Assembly: GCA_024345305.1 (NCBI GenBank)
Contig: BRON01000006.1
Location: 1,116,001-1,180,000, forward strand
Length of the DNA stretch: 64,000 nucleotides
Source: Mrakia gelida
Taxonomy: Eukaryota > Basidiomycota > Tremellomycetes > Cystofilobasidiales > Mrakiaceae
Reading direction: 5' to 3'
A program made the translations under genes and the position numbers. Shown piece by piece: positions 38,401-47,640 of the stretch. The notes below the pieces were generated by a model that worked only from the letters and a program-made list of their open reading frames with translations, was not told the origin of the DNA and did not search any database. Positions within the stretch are counted from its first letter, which is position 1. Each line of letters opens with the position of its first letter.

Positions 38401-39788
38401 TCGACTACGTCGAGACGTACGCGCCGGTATCAAAGCTCAACTCACTCAGGATCGTCCTCGCCATCACAGCATCGGAGGATCTCGATCTAGTCCAAGGAGA
38501 CTTCAAGACGGCGTTCCTCACAGCCGACCTAGTGGAAACGGTCTTCATGGAACAGCCAACAGGGTACGAACAAAAGGGAGCCGACAAGAAGAAACTCGTC
38601 GCGCATCTCCTCAAGGCCCTATACGGACTCAAACAATCGCCACTCGCGTTCTACAATCACTCCTCAAAGTTCTTTCAAACTCAACTCAATCTCCATCCAC
38701 TCGAAGCGGACCCTTGCATCTACATAGGGCATAGGAAGGGACGACGGATCATGCTGGTCCAGTACGTTGACGACTTCGTCGCCGCAGGAGACAAGGAGGA
38801 TTTGGAGTGGGTCATGACGGAGATCCAGAAGGAATTCAAGATCGACGACAGAGGAGACCTCAACCCAGGAACCATCCTCGGAATCGACGTTACGAGGGAC
38901 CGCAAGGCGGGGACAATGGACCTCAGCCAGAAACGATACGTTCAAACGGTCCTCGAACGATTCAACATGGTCGACGCAAAACCAAACAAGGTTCCGATGG
39001 ACGACTTTAGGCAACTGTCGGTCCAATCGGAGGATTCGGGATCAGAGAAGCTGGACGGAGTACCCTACCTCGAAGCGGTGGGATCGTTGATGTACCTCCA
39101 AGTCTGCACTCGACCGGACATCGCCTTCGCCGTCGGAGTTCTCAGCCGATTCAGTTCGGACCCACGAAGGGTTCATTGGGGAGCAGTCAAGAAGGTCATG
39201 CGATACCTACAAGGATCAGCAGACACGTCGCTTCAACTTGGAGGACACTCGGACGCTCCAATCGCAGAACTATGGACCGACTCCGACTACGCCGGAGACA
39301 CGGAATCAAGACGATCAACAACAGGATTCGTCGTCAAGGTATTTGGATCCACAGTCATCTGGGCAAGTCGACGCCAAAAGGCAATCAGTCTCTCTTCTCT
39401 TGAAGCAGAGTACATCGCTCTCTCCGCAGGATGCCGGAGCCTTAGGTGGGTCGCCAAGATCCTCGCTGAACTCGGATACGACACCGGATCGATCCCAGTA
39501 AACGTAGACAACCAAGGAGCCATCGAAACAACCAAGAACGGTACTCACTCGGAGAAGACCAAGCACATCGACGTCGCGTACAAATACGGACGAGAGGCCC
39601 AACAGAGAGGATTCATCAAGCTCAACTACTGTCCCACCGAGGACATGCAGGCAGACATCCTCACCAAGGCTCTCGGAGTCGAAAAGCTCGAACGGTTTAA
39701 GAAATCGCTCAACATCCAGAAGGAAACCTCGCGCGTGGATCAAAAGACCAGCGGAGACATGGATGGAAACCCGCAGAGGGGGAAATGA
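35481..39788 (+). CDS. copia B3 gag-pol polyprotein, intact
   Basis: It has 1435 codons and the same domains and catalytic residues as B1 (zinc knuckle, DSGASNH, DDE, YVDD, RNase H). Differences seen include TPEVKEKD for TPEIMEKD, MSSMFF for MSTMFF, FAMKRK for FALKRK, PRTPQQN for PHTPQQN beside the integrase core, MVDAKPN for MVGAKPN and ETSRVDQ for EPSRLDQ. No stop or frameshift is visible. It shares the HKKPLTG segment with B2 rather than B1. Confidence 0.95.
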   Translation: MSSNYSKKLDHKLFKLTALDGTNYETWSVRMEIAFGEAGIKPVVLGTKTRPNLTPEVKEKDTTGQEVVKQQNNVKDIEEWDHMDEFALHRIQMAVSDRELPRIRNCKHAKEAWDLLRKTHKVEGGAGEVMAIRRMRDLKMEEGEPVQEYIDEFQRIIDDMSALGLNIPDRMSSMFFLSGLPASLEQFIQHQTLQAQESKQELNPTAVATSLLIHVRTHESLKPTGTSSSKETVLLVDKRTAKCHQCNKVGHFKSECWELNGGKPTGQGQGGKGRKFGKGKKENKGNWKDREEAHLVDYGLQAGSDIATSAQALFAQTKHGYIADSGASNHIVGDRERFVTYKAHNGTVTTANGSIVQILGIGSIHLQTTVKGSRKAFTISDVYHIPGFSNLISIGQLGNKGVETRFPSKGTTQTNKRCQFLRDGSLFMEGKEVSKNLYMLDVSDFKGVGSGGEDVALAATGVDKIEVLHRRLGHASISAMEELSRQKLLPTFTKKDIIGFKERICVPCVEGKQHRTPFPTSTTKTTSPLELVHTDLAGPMPIASAQGMRYMMTIWDDFSNYHWSFAMKRKSETLATFITWRKREEKRTNHVVKRIRSDNGGEYTSKDYEFYLRDEGITKETTIPRTPQQNGKAERGMRTIEEKITCALRDARDLDGSYWAEAMNYATYTINRIPSSSVNSQTPYQAYYKRKPDLTAMRTFGALAYALNLQKIKHQPKSIKCIFLGYGDLNGKKAYRLQVHGDPKRSILHSRDVIFDETRGVHQTVELPGMGQAGIKEDHKEEEEEEKELEEDKGEEQHLLKSNQQDPVRETEARKPNPSRVKHSYTYEPIIDEPAVDLSGSYGRGQRHKKPLTGTGDSARFVQTDYDITDFISEDFAGHAQATQPKLEDLPPPSVPNTYGEAMASEHAYFWREAMDEEMVSMEGNGVFELTELPSGSKTVRGRWVYALKKGADGRITRFKARWVAKGFSQQEGVDYVETYAPVSKLNSLRIVLAITASEDLDLVQGDFKTAFLTADLVETVFMEQPTGYEQKGADKKKLVAHLLKALYGLKQSPLAFYNHSSKFFQTQLNLHPLEADPCIYIGHRKGRRIMLVQYVDDFVAAGDKEDLEWVMTEIQKEFKIDDRGDLNPGTILGIDVTRDRKAGTMDLSQKRYVQTVLERFNMVDAKPNKVPMDDFRQLSVQSEDSGSEKLDGVPYLEAVGSLMYLQVCTRPDIAFAVGVLSRFSSDPRRVHWGAVKKVMRYLQGSADTSLQLGGHSDAPIAELWTDSDYAGDTESRRSTTGFVVKVFGSTVIWASRRQKAISLSSLEAEYIALSAGCRSLRWVAKILAELGYDTGSIPVNVDNQGAIETTKNGTHSEKTKHIDVAYKYGREAQQRGFIKLNYCPTEDMQADILTKALGVEKLERFKKSLNIQKETSRVDQKTSGDMDGNPQRGK

Positions 39789-39818
39789 AGGAAGGACTCT
39801 CAGCTCATCGAGTGGGAG

Positions 39819-40045
39819 TGTTGGAAGGTGGCGACTCGCAGAGAGATCTTACGTAGTAGCTTAGTAACGCGTCTCGTTCAGTCCCCTTGGTAGTAACCAT
39901 TCTTCGTAAACAGCTTTGTAAGCTACCTTCAGATCACGTGACCATTTCCATAGTATATAAACCTTTCGAGTAGCTAGCTTTATACAACAAGCTTTGAACC
40001 ACATCCTGCAGACATCCCTAAGCTCAAGTGGACGACCCAACAACA
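39819..40045 (+). repeat. 3' LTR of B3
   Basis: A 227-bp LTR identical by eye to those of B1. It is followed by AGGAC. Confidence 0.95.
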
Positions 40046-40050
40046 AGGAC

Positions 40051-40700
40051 GACGATCCAGAGCCGGATGAAAGGAACATCGAAGGGCCACGAGCCATCTT
40101 GAGGTTTCATCACCTGTCCTGAACCGCGAAAGAAGGAGAAGGAGAGGAAGAAGTGACTCACCACCTCAGCATCTTGAACTATGCGAGCAAGTAGTGCGTC
40201 TCCGTTTCGACATCTAGGAGTTAGTCTAGCTCTGGTCCTCCCTCAGGTCATCTTTAGGTCATACTCCAGACACCCCCGTAGAATATACCTTCGAACGGTT
40301 TTGATTCAGCCTCGTCAGAGATTTGAGGGATGGAGATGGATGTTTAGTCGCCAACGAGCCGCGCATTAAGGGAAGCAGAAAAGACAGCCTGTCGTTTCCG
40401 CGTCGGATACTTTTAGTAAGCCGGCATACCGTAGTCTGGTTCAGAGAGGAGGTAAACAGAAGTCAGTCAAGCATGAGATTGACGGACTCCAGAGCAGGTG
40501 TGGTTACCAGCGGATACGCATCGCTCCAGGATCTCAAGAGACGAAGAAAGATTATGAACCATCACGCCGAGGGTTAAGTACAGAATGAGGGTTAGGGTTA
40601 TTGATCGATGTGCAGGGTAGAAGCTCTGTCAGTGTTGATAAGAGATAATAAAACCTAGGTCAACTCGAGAAGACGAGAAGCGGGCTAGAGAAAGGTCTAG
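40051..40700. other. stretch without a recognised gene
   Basis: It holds palindrome site 8 (40379-40396) and short frames only. Confidence 0.4.
40379..40396. repeat. 19-bp palindrome family, site 8
   Basis: AAAAGACAGCCTGTCGTT(T), flanked by unrelated sequence on both sides. Confidence 0.8.
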
Positions 40701-40979
40701 ATGGCGAACTCACCTCAGATCGAACGCGTCCATTTCGAGACCTGCGACAACGAGGGCAAAAGACAGCCTGTCGTTTACACTGTTCACGTAGAGTCAAGCA
40801 GACGGTTGATCATTAGTGAACTTGCGAGTAGAACCGATACAAAAAAGGTTCTTCTCCCTTGGGCCTCGAGGAGAGACACAGCATTGATGAAAAACGACAG
40901 GCTGTCTTTTCCTTCTCAGCCAACTACGCCCCTACCCGTCACCAAAGGGGGAATGAGATCTTTGTTGGGCAAAAGCTGA
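40701..40979 (+). pseudogene. short conserved frame containing the palindrome-ended mini-element, copy 3
   Basis: The ATG at 40701 opens 92 codons: MANSPQIERVHFETCDNEGK, RQPVVYTVHVESSRR, ISELASRTDTKK, PWASRRDTALMKNDRLSF, SQPTTP. The minus-strand frame at 23927-23721 shares this order with substitutions that mostly keep amino acids. The inner 152 bp (40758-40909) starts with AAAAGACAGCCTGTCGTTT and ends with its exact reverse complement. The protein family is not recognised. It could be a fragment of a mobile-element protein, and conservation between copies may reflect a recent common source rather than function. Confidence 0.5.
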
Positions 40980-42148
40980 GCTTCAGGGTCCGTTAGTCTT
41001 CGAGCGCGTCAAGCGTCTTCGAACGCGTCAAGCGGGGACTGACCACTTCTTCCGTCATAGCCGTTCCTTACACGTTTACTCCCTGGATATTTTAAAGCAG
41101 TGGGTAGATATATGAGTGTAGTTATATAGAGGTACGCGGAGTCTGCACGTCGGTTCCTTATGGAGAACGAGGCGACGTAAGATACAGAGGTGATTCAAGT
41201 TAGAGAACAAAAGAGAGGCGAGCAAAAAGCCCTTTAATACTAGAAAATTTTAGAAAGAGGTAGTACGTAAAGAAAGAAAACGGAGAGAACGGGAAGGAAG
41301 CCCAGATCGACGCAGTGTATAGAAAGCTGGAGGGAACAATGACTAAGTACAACGCGTTAAGTTGGGAGGATCCGGAGTAGACGACGACGTGACGTAATTC
41401 CCTGACGCGGAGGTGCATTTCTACCACGGAAGTTCTTGACCATGCTCGTCGAAGAATTTCCCAGTGTCCTTGAGACTCAACGAGTTAATGTGGCTAGCAC
41501 TGTGAGGTTTGAAGATGAAAGGTAAGGACAGAAGACAGTTTTGTTGAGAAGTGCGTGTTGAGATGAGACGAGCCGCGTCGAGTCGTTTCGAGCACCTTCT
41601 CTCTTCTCCATAGGTCTAGTAATTTCTTCGTAGGTAGCTTAGTCATCTCTTGTGATGATAGATACGTCATAGGTGCTGCGGAGGGTTCTCGTAGAGTATA
41701 TAACGAGGGCTCGCACTGAGAGGAGGAGGTTCTTCACTTGTATTGAAGACCATCCTTTTCTAGGTGAATTCCACCGTCTCTCGCGCTACTTTATCTCTTT
41801 TATATATTACTTGTACTGAAGACATCCTTCTCCAGAGGCGACATTCCACAACAGAACCAAGTGAGAGGAGGAGAACAGTGGTCGTCGCGCCGATAGCTTG
41901 GACATAAAGATTTACATGTCGTTGTGACTGGGATAATTCGATTAAGAAGCCAAAGTCCATTGCAGAGAGATAAGGACGGTCCAGCAAGAAGCAGAGATGG
42001 AGAGCGGAAAGAGTACAGCTGAACGAGGACAAGTACATGTGGAACGAGGGCAACAAAGTAAAAAAAAAGGAATCAAACGAAAAGATGGACGAAAAGGTTC
42101 GTGAGCAGCAATTTGAGAGACAGGTCATCAGGCGGAACCGTTTCCTCC
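40980..42148. other. stretch without a recognised gene
   Basis: It contains a direct repeat of CGTCAAGCGTCTTCGAACG type at 41005-41030. It also has two copies of a (C)TTGTA(T/C)TGAAGAC(C)ATCCTT motif, near 41738 and 41810, that recalls part of repeat R4. The lectin gene ends at its right border. Confidence 0.4.
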
Positions 42149-43248
42149 TCAGTAGTCGTAAGAGGGCGCACCGGCCCAGACCTGATTGAGGTTCCCGTTT
42201 CCGCATGCCCAGGTCTGAGTCCTGCCAGGTGCAAAAACCACACGGGTCAGTCTGTAGCGCTGTGATGCTAACCAGGCGCCGATAGGGCGGGCATGAACGT
42301 ACTGGACGCCGTCCTGGATCTTCCCGTCCGTCAGGTCAAGGCATTGACCTTTTCCCTCCACGGCCAAGCGCTTGTCCGCCGTGACGTACCAGTTCTGCGC
42401 AGCAAGATTGTCGTAGCACTTCCAGATTTTCATCCCTGTACCCGAAGAAGGGTTGGTCCCTGCGTCGAGGCAGAAGTCGGTTCCAGCGAGTCGGATGGAT
42501 GTTCGACCGGGTCCGGCATCGTACACCCATCTCTGAGCGGGTGTTTTGTTGCATTTGTAGACTTGGACGGGCTGTCTGAGGTGGGAAGAATCGAATGGAG
42601 GTGAGGTACGGCAGAGTGAGTTGATGGCGGAATGAGAAAATGGAGAGATCAGGCCGCGCAGAAAGGGGGCAAGGCGGAGAGGGGATTGACATACCCGTTC
42701 TGTCGTATATCACCTCGAACGTCGAGGCATTTGTCAGAATCTTTCCCTGGCTGAATGAGTGCCGCTCGCCGACAGGCTGGCGAAGGAAGAGCGGTTGGGG
42801 GACAGTAGGCGTCAGAAAGCTTGCCGTCCTTGGAAAAGAGAAGCATGCCAGCCGAAGTCTGCAGTTGTCCAAAAATTCCATCACTTTCAGTGCCAGAGAG
42901 GAGGAGGGCGTAAAAAGGAACTGGCTAGGACTGAAGGGGGACTCACGTAGAAGCAGGACAAGGCCCTTGCAGGCTTGCCGGGCTGCTCGAAGGTGCTGTA
43001 TTTGCATTCGGCGAGGTTGGAGCGGTCCAAGCCATAGACGTTGTCGCAGTAGTAGAGGTCAGGGCACGGGGGAGTTTGTCTCTGAAGGAAGGAAAGGACG
43101 AAGGGAAGAAGAAAGATGGGAAGAGGGATGGTGGCGTCGTCAGCACGGCACGGATGGAGCAGGTGCAAGGGGGACTGACCTCGGAGATCGCAGCGCCCTT
43201 GACGGCAGCAGCGACGAGGGAAAGAATAGTCGTGAGGTATGCGAGCAT
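42149..43248 (-). CDS. secreted ricin-B-fold lectin-domain protein (five exons)
   Basis: Exons on the minus strand are 43248-43180, 43081-42947, 42828-42695, 42575-42303 and 42221-42149, giving 227 codons and TGA. All introns are GT-AG and the phases agree. MLAYLTTILSLVAAAVKGA is a signal peptide. A Cys-rich N-terminal part (CPDLYYC, CFY, YCPP) precedes a ricin-type beta-trefoil with CLDVRG...Q..Y.CN...AQRW, FCLDAG...W.C....AQNW and QCLDLTD...QTW.C..GNLNQVW. The QxW repeats mark the three sugar-binding lobes. Such domains bind galactose-type glycans; no catalytic toxin chain is present. The product is probably secreted or in the cell wall. Substrate and role are unknown. Confidence 0.85.
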
Positions 43249-44257
43249 GGCTTGGTGTTGTTGAGTCAAAGATGTGGATGTTGGAGAGGCAGGAAGAAGA
43301 TGATCAACGATCGACTTTGTTCGCTTCCATACTTTCTTTCACAGGTATTGTGACCTCCGTAGCAAACACATCGGAAGCTCGCCAAGAAAACAGCGTACAT
43401 CATCTGGACATCCAGTGTCAGCAGGCTATCAAGGTCAGCAGCCAGGAAGCGACGTTCATCTCGTCACTCCTTCGTCTCGTCACTCGGGTCCGAGCACGCC
43501 GCGTCGTTCGGAAGCGAGCAGCCCCCTGCATCTCTTTTCTGTCAGGGAGTTGGGCTAGTTTTTCTGATTGAAGGGTTCTTCCGTCCAGATTGATATACAC
43601 AAGACTAAAGCAGGATAAATGGGAGACGCTGTGAAGAGCAACACCAATCACGAAGATAACCCCCAAAAGCAGACGGGCATTCCTTATCCTTTTCTGCTAT
43701 GGGGTGCTGAAGAAGAACAAGGGAAGAAGGCGAAAAACGAGAAAGAGCCGAGACACAGAAGGCGGCGTCGAGGGATCAAAACTCCCCGTTCCACGGTTCG
43801 AGCCATCATTCACGACGGAGGAAAGACTTGGCAAAGCAGAGGACACGGGTGCAAGAGATAAGGTTGGTTCTTTTTGTGCGGCTTCCGAACAGACCCAGGG
43901 GAAAAGCACGGAGTGGTGTTAAAGGAGAGTGAAACGGCAAGCCATGGAACTGAGATGAAGGTTGAGAGAGGGGGCTCGTTGTCTACATCTAGCCTCTGTT
44001 TTGAGTATCATTTAGATCATACCCCTTCCTCATCTCTCAATAAGATGGGACTTCCCTCGTCGCGTTGCTCTCGTCCCTTTGCTACATGCGCACTGCTTTT
44101 TGCCAAGATAATGAAAATGACTCCGTTACGAACCACGAACCATGTCTTAAGACCAAGTGGGATAAGCGGGAGTCAGGGAGCCTTCCGATTTCCCATAGCC
44201 CCTCTTTCTAAAAGGTCACTCTTTGCCACGGGGTCACCACCTATCGCCATCACCACC
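43249..44257. other. intergenic region between divergent lectin and GPI-protein genes
   Basis: No recognised gene. Short frames on both strands are of low complexity. It probably holds the promoters of both neighbours, which point away from each other. Confidence 0.45.
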
Positions 44258-45808
44258 ATGTTCTTAGGATCCATCAACATATCCTACGTCGCTTTCCTCC
44301 CTCTCCTCATCCTCCCTCTGGTCTCGGCACAGGCCCCACTAACCTGTAACGGACAGGGTGCTGGATAAGTATCTTATCTTGTTCTCTGTGGCAGCTAATT
44401 TACGCCCGGCTGACATCTGCTCATCCTTCCGCCGCCTCTACACCATCAGGTGCCCCAGGTTTTCTTCTTAGCACCACCTGCACCGACGGATCTCAATGTC
44501 CCTCTGCCATCTGCTGGTAAGGAAAAGCCCGCTAGAACTCCCCGTCAGGGTTCAAGCTCATCCATCGTCCCTCACCCCATCTAGCCTCCAGAGCGGATCC
44601 GACAGTCTCTGTCTAGGATTCGGATTTTATCACGAATGTACCGCCAACGGACAATGCTGGAGCAACTTTTGCTTGAGTTCAGAATGTCGGGATCCTCAGA
44701 GCGCAGGAGTCTCTGGGCTTCAGGAATGTGGCGCTGGAATCGGCGCTGGATAAGTCTCCCTTGATTTTCTTGGTCTCCCCTTGCCAAAGGCTAATTTCGC
44801 CTTCCCGGTACTTTCTTTTTTTTTTCGTTCCTCTCTACACCATCTGGTGCGCCTGGTTTTTTGACCATTCCCTGTTCTCAAGGTTCCGACTGTGGTTCCC
44901 AAATCTGCTGGCAAGTCCCTCTGCCTCCCACATCCCTCCCCCTCATCTTCCCCCACCTTCCTGACTTCTTGCCAGACACCTCAAAAACAGCCTTCAAGGA
45001 ACGGGCGGAAACCTTTGTCTAGGATTTGGATTCGGCCACACCTGCACGAGCAACAGCGAATGTGGTTTCAGCTACTGCTCGCCCGCCGGAGACTGTCGGG
45101 ATCCGGATGGAGTCATCGCCGCAGTCGGAGAAGCTTGCGAAGTGCGTGGTTCGGATCCCAAATGTGCTGTGAGTTCCGCCCCTCCCGTCGCTATCGCCTG
45201 GGCATCTTCTGATATCTCCTGCATCCGCGGGAGTAGGAGGGGTCTATCTGTCAGTCTGGAACTTGCGTTGCCAAGACAGAACCCGTGACCTCTGTGTCCG
45301 ACACCGAGAGCCAAACCAGCACTTTCATATCCGTCTCCGAGGACAACAGGTACGTCGTTCCTGCAGCCAGAACTGTGAGCCCTCCCTACACCCATTCAAC
45401 CCTATAATATTGGTCTCTCTTTGTGCAGAAATACCCAAACCCCCAGCATTGCAGTCACGCAGTCGCAAGCCGAGCCCCAAACAGTCACAACTGTTGTCAA
45501 CGGCGTGACCACCGTAGTTGTGAACTCACCTGGCCGTGTCTCCCAGACTCTCGGTGCAACAGGGTAATTGCTTCCGTTCCCAAGCTGCTATTTCTTTGAT
45601 CACAGCGCCGACGCTGATACCATGCGTTGTTGATCATGGTCGTCGCAGCGGCAGGACGACAGCTACCGGCACCGCCACCGTAACCAGAGCGACCGGCGCA
45701 TCTACCGCAACTGAAAATTCAGGAGCCTTGCCTAAGATCGGCAAAGGGGTACTCGAGATGGTCGGCAGGGTCGCGTTGGCCGTGATCGGCGGGGTCTTTG
45801 CCCTCTAA
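44258..45808 (+). CDS. Cys-rich secreted, probably GPI-anchored cell-wall protein with repeated domain
   Basis: The ATG at 44258 starts a signal peptide (FLPLLILPLVSAQAPLTC). Two related Cys-rich units follow: APGFLLSTTCTDGSQCPSAIC, then CLQSGSDSLCLGFGF...C...CWSNFCLSSECRDP; and APGFLTIPCSQGSDCGSQIC, then CLQGTGGNLCLGFGF...C...CGFSYCSPAGDCRDP. After an EGSICQSGTC unit come a Ser/Thr-rich linker (VTTVVVN, TATGTATVTRATGAST) and a hydrophobic end (VGRVALAVIGGVFAL) typical of a GPI signal. Most introns are clear: GTAAGG...CATCTAG, GCAAGT...AAAACAG (GC donor), GTGAGT...GAGTAG, GTACGT...GTGCAG and GTAATT...GTCGCAG. The intron before each APGFL unit is irregular (see findings). The last exon ends at a TAA, 45806-45808. 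Exact exon borders are provisional. Confidence 0.7.
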
Positions 45809-46388
45809 GGGTCGTGTGAGGTTTCAGTTTCTTAGGTTTTACTCTCCAGACTCTTGCTCTCCCTTCTCCTTACTCTACTTTCCCCGCTCACCAGTCCTTT
45901 GCTCACAACTACAGGTTTGCTTTTGTCGCTTTATTCATAACTCTTTCCACAGTATTTCTTTCCCCCTTTACTTTGATCCCTTGGACTCTTGACACGCTCG
46001 CGCCGCTTTTGATATCTAATGGCTATGCTGAATCCAAATCTTGGATCATACCTCGTCCTCGTCCCTCGACGAGCCTCACTTGAAGCGTCGCGCAGCTCTC
46101 GTTCCCCCGTCATTCCTGAGCACACTGCCCCATGTCACGTTGAGGCTGATCGATATTCCCGTCTCCTTCCAGAACTGCTCCACCTTCGCCAGAGCTCCCT
46201 GCTCGAGACAAAGCCAAGTGGCAAGGTCCTGGAGCGATTGTCAAATGTCCATCGAGAAGAAAAGAGGTCCGAAGGGATCACCCTGTCGGAAACCCTGCGA
46301 TCCAACAACTTGACGCGTCCAAAGCGGGTGAGTTGATTCGGACAAACCTTCCTCTTCTTCACCCTGCAGTGTCGGTACGAGTGGGGCA
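45809..46388. other. stretch without a clear gene
   Basis: A plus-strand frame near 46041-46313 (SLDEPHLKRRAALVPPSFL...) could be the remnant of a host protein cut off by repeat R4 on its right. It has no recognised domain. Confidence 0.35.
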
Positions 46389-46602
46389 GTCGCGTCAACT
46401 TGTTTCTAGAGCATCATTTATCTCTCTTTCTCTGTTTTCTATAGGCCTCTATCTGGTTACATCGTGAAAAAGTCCGTAGTGATTTCCAGTAGGTTTCCAC
46501 GATATTGACCCGTGGGTAAATAAGCTCGCGAACCTCGCAGAGAGTTGCTCTTCACTTGTACTGACGAGCATCTCTCTGCAGCGAACTACACCCACCTTTT
46601 AA
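46389..46602 (-). repeat. dispersed repeat R4, copy 2
   Basis: Inverted relative of 26010-26292, 214 bp against 283 bp; it lacks the internal duplication. Confidence 0.78.
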
Positions 46603-47055
46603 TAGAGGAGACGACGCGCTCAGCCTATCGAAGGGAGGAAAGGAGGTCGCGTCGAAGTCTCCTCTAGCCTTCTTCGCCGTGGGTGCTTTCGAGCGAGTTG
46701 AGGGAGAGCCACCGAAGAGGCGACCGTGCTTCAAGGCCAAGGAGCCTTTGAACGGAAGTTCGAGCGTGTGCGGTCAGGGAGCGATTCAATAGGTTAGGCT
46801 TTGAAAGAAGCTAGCTGCACTAAGGCCAACGGACGCGCGCTAATCGTTTGTTTCTTCCACTCTAGCAGGCTTCCTCTCGACTCTCCTCCATCATCGATGA
46901 ATATCCTCAAGGGTCGTCGAGAGACACGTGTTCGAAGGACTGCTTGAATGGTCGCATCTCGAGCGTTGATGAAGCCGGTGAGTTGCGTGATATCGCGAAG
47001 TAAGCCACGCAGCGCTTCGATGTCTCAAGGATCGAAACGTTGGCGCGAACCGGTT
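46603..47055. other. host sequence left of the solo LTR
   Basis: On the minus strand a frame (ALRGLLRDITQLTGFINARD, then RPLRIFIDDGGES) lies between about 46840 and 47010. It may be the distal exon of a gene interrupted by the solo LTR, but a TGA precedes it. It is not recognised. Confidence 0.35.
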
Positions 47056-47281
47056 TGTTGTTGAGTCGTCCACTTGAGCTTAGGGAAGTCTGCAGGATGT
47101 GGTTCAAAGCTTCTTGTATAGAACTGACTATTCGATAGGTTTACATACTATGAAAAGGTCACGTGATCTGAAGGTAGCTTACAAAGCTGTTTACGAAGAA
47201 TGGTTACGAACAAGGGGACTGAACGAGACGCGTCACTAAGCTACTACGTAAGACCTCTTTGCGAGTCGCCACCTTCCAACA
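47056..47281 (-). repeat. solo LTR of copia family B
   Basis: A complete 226-bp LTR with TG/CA ends and about 90% identity by eye to the intact LTRs. No internal element remains, so it probably arose by LTR-LTR recombination. The flanks (CGGTT and CTCGT) do not match. The E-box is intact. Confidence 0.9.
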
Positions 47282-47640
47282 CTCGTCAATACTCTCCCGC
47301 ACCTCTTCCGGCACGTAGTCAGCCAAACGTAGGTATCCTGGGATCTGAAAGAGGTAGAGCCTAGTGTTGAAGGAGCGAGGCAGAATAGCAGAGAGGGGAA
47401 TCAGGGTGCGTGCGAGAGGCAGAAGGGGGAGGAAGAGTATGATGTGGGATGAACTTGGCAGCTGGTGTTGTTGCTGCTGATGCAGGAATGGGAGCGGTGT
47501 CGCAAGGGGAGAACGGGAGGTACCAAGGAGGGAGCTCTTTGGTGCCCATCGTCGTCGAGGCAGATGGATGTAGTTGCCTAGAGGGAAGAAGGGATTCAGC
47601 TGGCGACATGGTTCTGAGGATCATGGTCCATTTAGCGAGA
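47282..47640 (-). pseudogene. possible host gene exons truncated by the solo LTR
   Basis: After a CTCTTTCAG acceptor, minus-strand codons IPGYLRLADYVPEEVRESID run straight into the LTR at 47281. Upstream is an open frame (about 47624-47361) rich in Pro and Ser. The protein is not recognised. The break of an apparently conserved segment at the LTR edge suggests gene disruption. Confidence 0.4.

Larger units (their letters stand above)
35205..40045 (+). mobile_element. Ty1/copia retrotransposon family B, copy B3 (full length, 4841 bp)
   Basis: LTRs are at 35205-35431 and 39819-40045. It is flanked by a perfect 5-bp target duplication AGGAC (35200-35204 and 40046-40050), which shows that this family makes 5-bp duplications. 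It is 3 bp longer than B1 and B2 because of a small difference between the primer-binding site and gag (GCTAAGCAACAATCC). Confidence 0.97.

Noticed and set aside
21741..40909. The palindromes as part of a CRISPR array
   Set aside because: Spacing is irregular (tens of bp to many kb), there are no equal spacers, and the genome is eukaryotic.
40701..40979. 92-codon frame as a host gene of known family
   Set aside because: No domain is recognised, the related copies are broken, and it lies in repeated DNA.
42149..43248. Lectin gene as a ricin-like toxin
   Set aside because: Only the B-type sugar-binding trefoil is present; no ribosome-inactivating chain or other toxin domain is seen.
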